In this document: positions 44,279-52,486 of the stretch, piece after piece
Numbering within the stretch: position 1 is the stretch's first letter
Layout of the letters: each line of letters begins with the position of its first letter
Assembly: GCF_011299575.1 (NCBI RefSeq)
Contig: NZ_CP049863.1
Coordinates: forward strand, 620,001 to 684,000
Reading direction: 5' to 3'
Length of the DNA stretch: 64,000 nt
DNA from: Leucobacter viscericola
GTDB lineage: Bacteria > Actinomycetota > Actinomycetes > Actinomycetales > Microbacteriaceae
Made by a program: the position numbers and the translations under genes
The notes under the pieces: generated by a model
The model's input: the letters and a program-made list of their open reading frames with translations, nothing else
What the model was told of the DNA's origin: nothing
The model's database searches: none

Positions 44279-47200
44279 ATGTCCCGAAACACAGCGCCCC
44301 GCATCGAGTTCCCAGAGGATCTTCCCGTCTCACAGATGCGGGAAGACATCGCCGACGCCATTCGGGATCACCAGGTCGTGATTGTCGCTGGCGAAACTGG
44401 ATCGGGTAAAACCACCCAGCTTCCGAAGATCGCACTGACCCTCGGCCGCGAGCGCATCGCGCACACGCAGCCGCGCAGGATCGCCGCTCGCACGATTGCG
44501 GAGCGCATCGCCGAAGAGCTTGGTTCTGAGATGGGCGGTCTCGTCGGCTACCAGGTTCGTTTCACCGACAAGGTTTCGGCGGACACGAAGATTCGTCTCA
44601 TGACCGACGGGATCCTGTTGAACGCGATCCACCGCGACCGCGATCTGAAGGCCTACGACACGATCATCATTGATGAGGCCCACGAGCGCAGCCTCAACAT
44701 TGACTTCCTGCTCGGGTACCTCAAGACCCTGCTCCCCCGTCGGCCCGACCTCAAGGTCATCATCACCTCAGCAACGATCGACCCCGAGTCGTTTGCAAAG
44801 CACTTCGCCGATCCTCGCACCAACAAACCCGCACCCATCATCGAGGTCTCGGGGCGCACCTACCCAGTAGAGATTCGGTATCGGCCGCTCGTTGAAGAGA
44901 TCGAAGTGCCTGACCCGAAGGGTGGTGTCCCGAAGATCCGCAAGATCGAACGCGACATGTTCGAGGGCATCGGCGAGGCGGTCGACGAGCTCGCGCGCGA
45001 GGATTCCGGCGACGTGCTTGTGTTCCTTTCGGGCGAGGCCGAGATTCGCGATGCCGCGGACGCGCTGAACGGTCGGCTGCGATCCTCGAACCGCGCAGCG
45101 CGAACCGAGATCCTACCGCTCTACGGCCGCCTCAGCTCAGCCGAGCAGCACCGCGTCTTTGAACGGGGATCTGCGGGCGTGCGCCGCATTGTGCTCGCCA
45201 CGAACGTCGCAGAAACCTCGCTCACCGTGCCCGGAATCCGCTACGTGATCGATGCCGGCACCGCCCGCATCTCCCGCTACAGCGCGAGAAGCAAGGTCCA
45301 GCGGCTGCCCATCGAGGCGATCTCGCAGGCGAGCGCCAACCAGCGCTCCGGCCGCTCGGGCCGCACCAGCGCGGGCATCGCGATCCGCCTCTACAGCGAG
45401 GACGACTTCGAGAGCCGCCCCGAATACACCGAACCCGAGGTGCGGCGCACGGGGCTTGCCTCCGTGATCCTGCAGATGCTCGCGCTCGGCCTCGGTGACA
45501 TCGCGAAGTTCCCTTTCCTCACGCCTCCCGACCAGCGCGGGATCGCTGACGGCCTCGGGCTGCTCGCCGAGCTGGGGGCCGTGCGGGTGGAGAAGCGAGC
45601 CGGGAAATCTGCGGACCCCCGAATCACGAAGGTGGGCCGCGAACTCTCGCGACTGCCGATCGAGCCGCGCTTTGCCCGCATGGTGATTGAAGCGCGCAGG
45701 CACGAAGTCGTACCGCAGGTGCTCGCGATTGTCGCGGGGCTCACGATTCAAGACGTGCGCGAGCGGCCGCAGGCCGAGCGGGGGCGAGCCGACGAACTGC
45801 ACTCGCGCTTTGCTGATCCACAGGGCGACCTGATGACGCTGTTGAAGCTCTGGAACTACCTGCAAGAGAAGCAGCGTGAGCTCTCGTCAAGCGCATTTCG
45901 GCGGCTGTGCAAAAAGGAGTATTTGAATTTCTTGCGCGTGCGCGAGTGGATGGACCTGAATCGGCAGATCTCACGCATCGCCGGTGGACCGAAGGGCGGT
46001 AACACCGACACCACCGAAGGCGGATCCTTCGAACTCATCCACCGTTCCGTGCTCGCTGGGCTGCTCTCGCAGCTCGGCGTGCGTGATGACCGGCAGGATC
46101 GGGGCACCCCCGGGCGCGCCAACTCAAACGCCCCCGGCGCCGGCAAGCGCAAGGCTGCGCAGGAGTTTCTCGGATCCCGCGGCACCCGCTTTGTGCTCTA
46201 CCCGGGGTCGGTGCTCGCCAAAAAACCGCCCGAGGTTGTGATGAGTGTTGAACTCGTCGAAACGAGTCGGCTCTTCGCGCGCAACAACGCCGTCGTTGAC
46301 CCGGCCTGGGCCGAAGAACTCGCGGGTCCTCTCGCGAAGCGCCAGCTCAGCGAGCCGCACTGGGAGAAAAAGCAGGGCGCTGCGGTCGCTTACGAGCGTG
46401 TCACCCTGTACGGCGTCGCCATCGTGGATCGCCGCCGCGTGCAACTCGCCCGCACCGATCCCGAGCAGGCCCGAGAGCTGTTCATTCGCCACGCTCTCGT
46501 TGAGGGTGAGTGGGAGTCACCGCAGGCCTTCGACCGCGCAAATCGCCAGCTGCGTCGCGAACTGGAGCAGCTCGAGGAGCGCACCCGTCGCCGCGACATT
46601 GTGAGCGATGACGACGCCATCTTTGATTTTTACGATGCCAGGATCCCGGCAGACGTTGCTTCAACCCGCAGCTTCGAGGGCTGGTGGAAAAAGACCCGCC
46701 TGACCCAGCCGAATCTGCTGACGCTGCGCCGAGAGGATCTCCTCGAGGACGAAGCCGAGCCGGTCGACGAGACCGAGTTTCCGAGGCAGTGGCGACACGG
46801 CGATCAATCATTGAAGCTGCGCTACCGCTTCGACCCGACCGCGGAGGACGACGGGGTCACCGTCAATGTGCCGCTGCCCTTGCTCCCCCGCCTTGACGGA
46901 TCCGATTTCGAGAAGCTCGTGCCCGGGCTGCGCGAAGAACTCGTCACTGCACTCATCAAGACGCTGCCGAAGGCGATCCGCAAGCACGTGGTGCCCGCGG
47001 CGGACTGGGCCCGCAAGTTATTGGCCACCGTGGGTCCGCAGCTCGATGACGCCTCGGTTGATACTCCGCTGACCGCGTTACTGGCAACCGAGATCCGCCG
47101 CGCCACCAGCGTGCAGGTTACCGCAGCGGACTTCGACACAAATCGCCTCCCAGCGCACCTGACGCCAACGTTCCGAGTAATCGACGGCCGCGGTCGCACC

Positions 47201-47635
47201 ATCGGTACCGGTAAGAATCTCACCGAGTTACAGACCGCCCATAAAGCAGAGGCAACGAAGGGTGTCGCTCGCGTTGCTGCCTCGGCGCTGCCGAAGAGTG
47301 AGCTCGAGCAGAAGGGCGCGACGAGCTGGGTGTTCGGCGACCTGCCGCGCCACGTCGATACGGCGTACGCAAAGGGCCGCGCGAGCGGTGCCGGAGTGGT
47401 GCGCGCCTACCCCGCCATCGTCGACCGTCGCACGAGCGTCGACCTGGCACTCGTGACCGACGAGGCGGAGCAAGCACGCGTGTCCCGACGCGGCATCCGG
47501 CGGCTTGTTTCACTGAGTTCGCCATCACCAGCGAGCTACATTCGGGATCACCTCTCGAACCAGGAGAAGCTGCTGCTCGGGCGGGTCCGTATCGCAGCCT
47601 CGATCTTGCGATCGCAGACGTGTCTCTTGCGGTAG
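44279..47635 (+). CDS. hrpA: ATP-dependent helicase HrpA, frameshifted near the C-terminus
   Basis: DEAH-box RNA helicase. Walker A GETGSGKTT, IIDEAHERSLN, SATIDPESF, HQ-type repeat ASANQRSGRSGRTSAG, HA2 and OB-type domains, then DUF3418. After DHLSNQEKLLLG the frame runs into about 15 unrelated residues and stops. The expected continuation PYRSLDLAIADV is present in another frame from 47587, with the rest at 47620-48189. The break is at CGGGTCCG; one more G (CGGGGTCCG) would restore the frame. Start: ATG 44279 or GTG 44273. Confidence 0.88.
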   Translation: MSRNTAPRIEFPEDLPVSQMREDIADAIRDHQVVIVAGETGSGKTTQLPKIALTLGRERIAHTQPRRIAARTIAERIAEELGSEMGGLVGYQVRFTDKVSADTKIRLMTDGILLNAIHRDRDLKAYDTIIIDEAHERSLNIDFLLGYLKTLLPRRPDLKVIITSATIDPESFAKHFADPRTNKPAPIIEVSGRTYPVEIRYRPLVEEIEVPDPKGGVPKIRKIERDMFEGIGEAVDELAREDSGDVLVFLSGEAEIRDAADALNGRLRSSNRAARTEILPLYGRLSSAEQHRVFERGSAGVRRIVLATNVAETSLTVPGIRYVIDAGTARISRYSARSKVQRLPIEAISQASANQRSGRSGRTSAGIAIRLYSEDDFESRPEYTEPEVRRTGLASVILQMLALGLGDIAKFPFLTPPDQRGIADGLGLLAELGAVRVEKRAGKSADPRITKVGRELSRLPIEPRFARMVIEARRHEVVPQVLAIVAGLTIQDVRERPQAERGRADELHSRFADPQGDLMTLLKLWNYLQEKQRELSSSAFRRLCKKEYLNFLRVREWMDLNRQISRIAGGPKGGNTDTTEGGSFELIHRSVLAGLLSQLGVRDDRQDRGTPGRANSNAPGAGKRKAAQEFLGSRGTRFVLYPGSVLAKKPPEVVMSVELVETSRLFARNNAVVDPAWAEELAGPLAKRQLSEPHWEKKQGAAVAYERVTLYGVAIVDRRRVQLARTDPEQARELFIRHALVEGEWESPQAFDRANRQLRRELEQLEERTRRRDIVSDDDAIFDFYDARIPADVASTRSFEGWWKKTRLTQPNLLTLRREDLLEDEAEPVDETEFPRQWRHGDQSLKLRYRFDPTAEDDGVTVNVPLPLLPRLDGSDFEKLVPGLREELVTALIKTLPKAIRKHVVPAADWARKLLATVGPQLDDASVDTPLTALLATEIRRATSVQVTAADFDTNRLPAHLTPTFRVIDGRGRTIGTGKNLTELQTAHKAEATKGVARVAASALPKSELEQKGATSWVFGDLPRHVDTAYAKGRASGAGVVRAYPAIVDRRTSVDLALVTDEAEQARVSRRGIRRLVSLSSPSPASYIRDHLSNQEKLLLGRVRIAASILRSQTCLLR

Positions 47636-48189
47636 CCGACCGAATGATCCGCAAGCACGCTCCCGACGGGCTCGTGTGGAGCGCTGAGGTGTTCCAGCGC
47701 ATCACCGACGACTACTCGCGGTTTCTCATCGACGAGATCTATGGGGCGATCGCCCTCACTGCGCGCGTGCTCGACGGCGCGCGACTCGCTCGCAAGGCGA
47801 TCGACAACGCGAAGTCGCTGCAGGTGCTCGGGCAGGTCACCGATGCCGCGGGGCAGGTCGACGGACTCGTGTTCGACGGCTTTGTCTCCCGTACCGGCAT
47901 CGCGCAGCTCGACCGTCTCCCGGTGTATCTCGAGGCCGTGCAACTCCGCATGAAGGGCCTCACGGAAAACCCTGGTCGGGATCGCGCCTGGCAAAACGAG
48001 GTTGACCGCGTCTCGACGCTCTTCACGGAGGCGGGCGGCAAGATCCCCCTCCCCGAAGATGCACCAGAACACCTGGTGCGCGCACGCTGGCTCATCGAAG
48101 AACTGCGCATCAGCCTCTTCGCCCAGCAGCTACGCACAGCCGAGCCGGTCTCGTCGCAGCGCATCCAGAAGCTGCTGCGCGAGGGGTAG
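47587..48189 (+). pseudogene. hrpA: C-terminal part of HrpA in shifted frame
   Basis: About 200 residues continuing HrpA (PYRSLDLAIADVSLAVADRMIRKHAP... and the final IQKLLREG). A GTG at 47620 could in principle start it alone but no ribosome site is seen. A sequencing or real 1-base deletion in a G-run is the simplest explanation; both halves show conserved protein sequence, so loss would be recent. Confidence 0.85.
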
Positions 48190-48193
48190 CCCC

Positions 48194-48266
48194 GTCGAGA
48201 GGCCATCATCTCGTCGAGAAGCCACCCTAGATGATGGCCTCTCGACGAGACGATGGCTTCTCAGCG
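48194..48266. repeat. Palindrome B1, left boundary of DUF559 cassette 2
   Basis: A 73-bp composite palindrome. Outer arms 48194-48211 and 48229-48246 pair perfectly over 18 bp; a second, overlapping pair GAGAAGCCA (48216-48224) with TGGCTTCTC (48254-48262) can form an alternative hairpin. The DUF559 stop codon (48261-48263, minus) lies within it. It begins four bases after the hrpA stop. The copy at 49366-49438 is identical at about 68 of 73 positions. Confidence 0.9.
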
Positions 48267-49295
48267 CGTAGGGGTAGGTCCCGGGGCAGGGACTTCAAAA
48301 TCTCGAAGCCATTTAGCGAAGGTTGCAGGCGTCGCCAACTCCCTGGCGCCTAGCCGCAGAAGCCGCTTCTGAGTTCTGCCTTCGATCCAATTCGAGCGCC
48401 GCTTTTCTTCGTAAACAACCTCGTCAGCTGTCTGACCTTGCCGAATCTCAGCATTGGTGTACTTCACTTTTCCGTCAACTTCACACAAGACGCCCAATCC
48501 GAGAATTTCAAGATCAACGAAATAGAATCCCCCAAAAGGAGACTCCACCTTGACCTGCGTCGCAATGTCGTATCCGGCCTCGTGAAACCGCAGCCTGGCA
48601 ACACTCTCAAGCGGCGAGTCGGCACTGCCATCCGCAAGACGAAGCACCTTAGTGGCACGGCCAACACCACGTGCGCCCGGCATGTTTGCGAGCCTTTCCA
48701 ACCAGGATTCTCTCCAAGCCATAGCCTCAGGAGCCATGGCTCGACCGCGCTCAACGGGAAACCTCAGTCGGATAGCCGCGTCCGCACACCCCAACGCGCG
48801 TTCAGCCGAATGAAATCTGGCAATATCAAGAACCGTTCTTTCAAGATCCGTGCATCGCACTCCACAGATTTCGACAAGCTCAGAATCCAGACACTCGGCA
48901 ACTCTGCGATCAACATACTTCGTACTAGTTGCACTAGCTCGGTGAGAAATAAGTATCTGCGGTCGTGCACTCCTGAAGTTGTACAGAGGCAGTCCCAGGA
49001 GAACAGCCGCAGAGTGGGAAGAAAAGGGACTGTCGGTGTGTTTCGTCGCTGCACAGGCGAAAACGTAGAGCAAATGGCGCTCTTCAGGTGTGAGCTGCTT
49101 CAGGTGCGACGCTATTGCGTAGTGGCCTCGGCTGAGGCGCAGGAGTTCTCCGGATCTCACGGCGCGCGAGATTTTGCTCTCAGAGTGCCCGAGACTGAGC
49201 AGCTCAGACCGCGAGTGGATAAGTTCGCGAGTGGCATCAATACGTCGAAGGTTCACGTGGCCAGATTGCCACCGAAGCAGGGCCGACAACTTCAC
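48261..49295 (-). CDS. AbiEi-like/DUF559 nuclease-domain protein, cassette 2
   Basis: 344 residues. The N-terminus has the winged-helix pattern of AbiEi-type proteins (LLSLGHSESKISRAVRSGELLRLS, then RGHYAIA), a middle domain with FSSHSAAVLLGLPL and ERTVLDIAR, and a C-terminal DUF559 PD-(D/E)XK-like part: DSPLESVAR, FVDLEILGLGVLCEVDGKVKY. The start may be GTG 49295 or GTG 49256, the latter closer to the usual MNLRR opening. It is homologous in layout, not near-identical, to the protein of cassette 1. No AbiEii-type toxin gene is next to it. Confidence 0.83.
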   Translation of the reverse strand: MKLSALLRWQSGHVNLRRIDATRELIHSRSELLSLGHSESKISRAVRSGELLRLSRGHYAIASHLKQLTPEERHLLYVFACAATKHTDSPFSSHSAAVLLGLPLYNFRSARPQILISHRASATSTKYVDRRVAECLDSELVEICGVRCTDLERTVLDIARFHSAERALGCADAAIRLRFPVERGRAMAPEAMAWRESWLERLANMPGARGVGRATKVLRLADGSADSPLESVARLRFHEAGYDIATQVKVESPFGGFYFVDLEILGLGVLCEVDGKVKYTNAEIRQGQTADEVVYEEKRRSNWIEGRTQKRLLRLGARELATPATFAKWLRDFEVPAPGPTPTR

Positions 49296-49365
49296 AATCC
49301 AGAAATCTGTGAATAACTTCTCCGGAAACTCACCCTGTGAGCGAACCCCTCAGTCACCACCAATT

Positions 49366-49438
49366 ACCGAGAAGCCATCATCTCGTCGACAAGCCACCCT
49401 AGATGATGGCCTCTCGACGAGATGATGGCCTCTCAGCG
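49366..49438. repeat. Palindrome B2, right boundary of DUF559 cassette 2
   Basis: Second copy of palindrome B, direct orientation, about 70 bases upstream of the DUF559 start. Its outer arms (49368-49383 and 49401-49416) have one mismatch. Together B1 and B2 enclose 1,245 bp. It stops 28 bases short of the host-gene remnant at 49466. Confidence 0.9.
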
Positions 49439-49465
49439 GGGCTCAGGAGCCGGGCGGTGCGGCAG

Positions 49466-49590
49466 CTAGACCGCCGCAGTCAAAATCTGACGAGCCTGGT
49501 GGATCAGTTCGGGCTCCGTGATCAGGTCGTATCGTGTCGCGACCATCTGCATGACCGACGAGAAGTCGCGGCGGTATGGTGAATCACTTC
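49466..49590 (-). pseudogene. 3' remnant of a host gene cut by the prophage
   Basis: Reading left, a frame without stops ends at TAG 49468 and translates to SDSPYRRDFSSVMQMVATR followed by YDLITEPELIHQARQIL and a few more residues. It has no start codon, no ribosome site and the composition of a real protein tail. Its front would be on the far side of the prophage. I do not recognise the family. Confidence 0.5.
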
Positions 49591-49596
49591 TGACGG

Positions 49597-49731
49597 TTAC
49601 GGACGTGTTCGGACTACCTCTGGTTATCCCGCTACTTCGTTGAGATTATGCCGATCTTTCGATTTTCACTTACGGACGAGCTCGGACGAGATTCGAGAAT
49701 CACTGTTTGTCATGTTGCCTGAATGTTGCCT
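49597..49731. repeat. Integrase arm-type-like direct repeats
   Basis: Two 18-base sites, TTACGGACGTGTTCGGAC (49597-49614) and TTACGGACGAGCTCGGAC (49670-49687), match at 16 of 18 positions and are 73 bases apart; each holds CGGAC twice. At the integrase 3' end ATGTTGCCT occurs twice, 11 bases apart (49712-49720, 49723-49731). Such repeats next to int resemble attP arm sites of tyrosine integrases. No other gene is seen between 49439 and 49729. Confidence 0.55.
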
Positions 49732-51040
49732 AGCCGACGATTTCAAGACGGGGTTTGACCGACCGTTCACGGTGTTCAGCCATCAGCTTTCGAACCTCTT
49801 CAAGACGATCCGGGAACAACTTCCCGTACCGGTTCATCGTTTCCTCAATCGACCTGTGACCGGCCATCAGCTGCACGATCTTCGGGTCAGCACCGGCCGC
49901 GATTGCGAACGTGATCCCCGTGTGCCTGAGCACATGGGGTGAGAACTTCGTGTATCGCTTCGCAAGCTTCGACTTCTTGGCCGCGGGCACCCATACCCGA
50001 TTGAACCAGTTTCGGTCCCACAGAGGCGCTCCCGTGTCCTTTACGCGGAACACGTACGTGGTTGGGGGAACTCCATCGACCAGTGGCTTTAGGAGCGGGA
50101 TCAGGTGGTCAACGAGCGGGATAACACGGGTGTCACCATTCTTAGGTGTGCCGAGTGTTCGCCCGCCGTCCTTGGCGCGGGTCCAAGTCTGCTCGACTCG
50201 CGCGCGGTGAGCGTCGAGGTCGATATGCATCGCTTGAAACGCCAGAAGCTCGTTAATTCGAGGGGCACCATAAGTCAGTACATGTACCGCCACATAGTCA
50301 CGATATTCCCCACTGATTTCCTGCGCCGCCTTCGCCATCAGCTCCACTTCTTCGTGGGTGAGGGTTTCCTGCACGGGCGTGCGCGGCACCTTGGGTAGCT
50401 CGACCTCGCGAACAACGTTCTCAGCGATCCACTTTTGACTGATCGCAAAGTTGAGGACCGCCCCGAGCACCGTCCTGACGATGTTCTTGAGCGCCGATGG
50501 CCCCAACGGTCGCTGATCCTTGTTGTAGCCGTCATCGAACTGCACGGTAGCAGTACCGTCTTGCAGGGCAGACACCCACTCTTCAACTGCAGCGCGACTA
50601 ATCCGACCAATCTTCACGTCGCCCCAACGCGGGAGCACATAGGCGTCCAAGATTTTCCGATAGTTGAAGTACGTCGAAGGCTTGATGATCCGCTTGGACT
50701 TCAGCCACAGTTCGGCAACCTCACGAAACACCCGGTCTTGGTCTTCGGGCTGCAAATAGCGACCAACCCGAATATCTTCCTCGAGACTCGCGGCGAGCTC
50801 TTCGGCGTCCCTCTTCGACTCGAACAGCTTCCTCCGCTGCTTCTTCACTCCCCCGGCCAGTTCATACCAGCCGACAGCCCAACGCTTCCCTTTGCCGAAT
50901 CGGGCAGTGCGGAACCGCTCGGGGAGCTTCGTAATGGCCTTCAGCTCGGCTGCAGTCGGGCTCACCTTTGCCGTGGTTCCATCGGGTAGCTGAACGTCGG
51001 CATCCTTCACCCAGAGGTCACTCACCCATGCTTTGGCCAT
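49730..51040 (-). CDS. int: Tyrosine integrase (phage)
   Basis: 436 residues. N-terminal arm-binding region (~1-90), SAM-like core-binding domain, and catalytic domain with the Arg in YGAPRINELLAF, HVLRHTG (His-369, Arg-372), His-395 and nucleophile Tyr-405 in NRYGKLFP. Catalyses site-specific integration and, with an excisionase, excision. Its ATG overlaps the ImmA stop by one base, so it is expressed with the lysogeny genes. Confidence 0.95.
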   Translation of the reverse strand: MAKAWVSDLWVKDADVQLPDGTTAKVSPTAAELKAITKLPERFRTARFGKGKRWAVGWYELAGGVKKQRRKLFESKRDAEELAASLEEDIRVGRYLQPEDQDRVFREVAELWLKSKRIIKPSTYFNYRKILDAYVLPRWGDVKIGRISRAAVEEWVSALQDGTATVQFDDGYNKDQRPLGPSALKNIVRTVLGAVLNFAISQKWIAENVVREVELPKVPRTPVQETLTHEEVELMAKAAQEISGEYRDYVAVHVLTYGAPRINELLAFQAMHIDLDAHRARVEQTWTRAKDGGRTLGTPKNGDTRVIPLVDHLIPLLKPLVDGVPPTTYVFRVKDTGAPLWDRNWFNRVWVPAAKKSKLAKRYTKFSPHVLRHTGITFAIAAGADPKIVQLMAGHRSIEETMNRYGKLFPDRLEEVRKLMAEHRERSVKPRLEIVG

Positions 51041-51489
51041 CAGGCGACCTCAAGTTTCGCGGCCCACTGACCGACGCCCATTTTGGGGGCAATGTAGAGT
51101 TCATCACCGATGCGGTTCAAGGTGCGCATGTAGGCCCGAACGCTTTTCTCAAGGACGTAGAGATCGACGGCCATCGAGGGAATGTGCCCGTTGTGCTGTT
51201 CTTCTACCTCGCGGAAATCGTTTGGATCGATCAAGAAATGCGCGGCCCACTCGTCGGCTTTGTCTTCTTGTCGTTGCTGGATCCAAGGGAACATGGAAGG
51301 TTCGTCGCCCACGGTCGCATGGCCGAGCTCGTGCCCAAAAACCCAGCGTGTCTTACGGGGCTGCATGCCGTCCTGAATGCGGACCAGCTTGCGCTTATGG
51401 CAGTAGTCCCCGTTGTGCTTGAGGTGGCTCAAGTCGGTGAACTCCACGCGAACGCCTAGCTCCATTGCGTAGTCAAACAAACGTTGCAA
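51040..51489 (-). CDS. ImmA/IrrE-family metallopeptidase
   Basis: 149 residues starting at TTG 51489 after a strong GGAGG. HELGH zinc motif (about 53-57) with the downstream Glu in EDKADEWAAHFL as third ligand. In ICEBs1 and phages, ImmA cleaves the cognate ImmR/CI repressor after damage; adjacency to the CI-like gene suggests that here. Confidence 0.92.
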   Translation of the reverse strand: MQRLFDYAMELGVRVEFTDLSHLKHNGDYCHKRKLVRIQDGMQPRKTRWVFGHELGHATVGDEPSMFPWIQQRQEDKADEWAAHFLIDPNDFREVEEQHNGHIPSMAVDLYVLEKSVRAYMRTLNRIGDELYIAPKMGVGQWAAKLEVA

Positions 51490-51497
51490 GATACCTC

Positions 51498-52013
51498 CTA
51501 AATCGTATCCACGTCTTCGCCGGTTTCATCGTCTTCGGTGATCCGGTTAGCAACGAGGCCATAGTCTTGCTGCTTGCGGGAGTCATCATTCTTACCCACA
51601 TATTCCCCGCCACCTCCGACAAAGACGGAAGATGGGGCTTCACCCTCATACTCGATCAACGCGTCAAAGGCGGGAGGGTCAGCATCATCGACGCGAAGAA
51701 CTTGTATCCCGTTCTTGTCCCCACGGATGCCGTAAGTCGGCACAAGCCGCCCCTCGTAGTTCCCCGCAAACGAATACTCAACACGCGCGAAGACTTCTAC
51801 TGGACTCAACCCGAGCATATTCGAGAGCCGCTCAACGTCACGAAGATTAAAGAGCCCCTCGCCCCTTAATCTCTTCGCCGCGTAGTTCTTCGACATGCCG
51901 ATACCTTCAGCGATGTCATCGACACGCCACCCACGCACTACAGCCTGAGTGCGAATGAATTTCACGAATTCTAGAGCTAGCCCGTCTGCAGCCCCTTCTG
52001 TACCTGATGCCAT
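51498..52013 (-). CDS. CI-like phage repressor
   Basis: 171 residues from ATG 52013. HTH at about 15-65 (WRVDDIAEGIGMSKNYAAKR), and a C-terminal half with no obvious LexA-type peptidase Ser/Lys, consistent with cleavage by the neighbouring ImmA-type protease. I choose 52013, not the ATG at 52031, because a -10 element TACTAT lies seven bases before it and the upstream ATG is inside the operator. Lysogeny maintenance is inferred. Confidence 0.85.
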   Translation of the reverse strand: MASGTEGAADGLALEFVKFIRTQAVVRGWRVDDIAEGIGMSKNYAAKRLRGEGLFNLRDVERLSNMLGLSPVEVFARVEYSFAGNYEGRLVPTYGIRGDKNGIQVLRVDDADPPAFDALIEYEGEAPSSVFVGGGGEYVGKNDDSRKQQDYGLVANRITEDDETGEDVDTI

Positions 52014-52092
52014 GTGGTCAATAGTACCCATATGGGTCCATTGTGCGCAATCAAGCTTGCGGAATCTACTTGGATGGGTTTACTGTACCCAT
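52014..52092. promoter_or_regulatory. Divergent lysis-lysogeny switch with two operators
   Basis: Leftward promoter: TTGCGC (52050-52045), 18-base spacer, TACTAT (52026-52021), then the repressor ATG seven bases on. Rightward: TTGCGG (52057-52062), 18-base spacer, TACTGT (52081-52086), then the Cro-like ATG six bases on. Operators are the palindrome ACCCATATGGGT (52026-52037) in the left spacer and ACCCATATGAGT (52087-52098) over the right start. The two -35 boxes are six bases apart. Both transcripts look leaderless. Confidence 0.7.
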
Positions 52093-52335
52093 ATGAGTTC
52101 GAATATGAGTTACTGGCAACGGATAGCAGGTGGCGTACGTGCCGAGATGGCCCGCCAGCGGAAGGATGCGAATCAGTTGATGGAAGTCCTTCATCTGAGT
52201 CGAAACAGTGTCTATCGGCGAATGAATGGCGATGTGCCCTTCAACCTCAATGAGATTGCAACCGTTTCTGAATGGCTGAACGTCCCCATCAGCGCGTTTG
52301 AGTTCGATCCGCGCGAGTCAAGGATTGCGGCGTGA
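52093..52335 (+). CDS. Cro-like helix-turn-helix protein
   Basis: 80 residues from ATG 52093, which is inside operator 2. A single HTH: RAEMARQRKDANQLMEVLHLSRNSVYRRMNG. Likely represses the repressor promoter and starts early expression. It overlaps the next short frame by four bases (GTGA). Confidence 0.85.
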   Translation: MSSNMSYWQRIAGGVRAEMARQRKDANQLMEVLHLSRNSVYRRMNGDVPFNLNEIATVSEWLNVPISAFEFDPRESRIAA

Positions 52336-52418
52336 ACGGCCTCATCGACTGGCTTCTGATCGCGGTCGGGATCTTCTACACGTTGAAGATCGTCCGGCAT
52401 TGGAGGCCCAGACCATGA
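52332..52418 (+). CDS. 28-residue predicted membrane peptide
   Basis: GTG at 52332 overlaps the Cro-like stop; the frame encodes a single span (LIDWLLIAVGIFYTLKI) and a basic tail HWRPRP, ending at 52418. Overlap with both neighbours (GTGA, ATGA) supports translation. Function unknown. Confidence 0.5.
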   Translation: MNGLIDWLLIAVGIFYTLKIVRHWRPRP

Positions 52419-52437
52419 CCACCCAGACAAAGAAAAA

Positions 52438-52459
52438 GCCCGTGGCTGCAACCACGGGC
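52438..52459 (-). terminator. Leftward-oriented hairpin with T-run
   Basis: GCCCGTGG (52438-52445) pairs with CCACGGGC (52452-52459); the plus-strand AGAAAAA before it becomes a T-run on the minus strand. It would stop antisense RNA entering the switch from the right, or it is a leader hairpin for the antirepressor mRNA. Confidence 0.55.
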
Positions 52460-52486
52460 GAAGACAGAAAACTAGAAAGGCATTCA

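Noticed and set aside
47560..47640. Programmed frameshifting in hrpA
   Set aside because: No slippery heptamer or strong downstream structure is visible; HrpA in relatives is a single frame as far as I know. A one-base deletion or read error is simpler.
48194..49438. AbiE toxin-antitoxin system
   Set aside because: The N-terminus resembles AbiEi, but no AbiEii nucleotidyltransferase gene is adjacent; the C-terminus is a nuclease-type domain instead.
49440..49730. tRNA gene as prophage attachment site
   Set aside because: No cloverleaf or TTC-loop plus acceptor end could be found on either strand.
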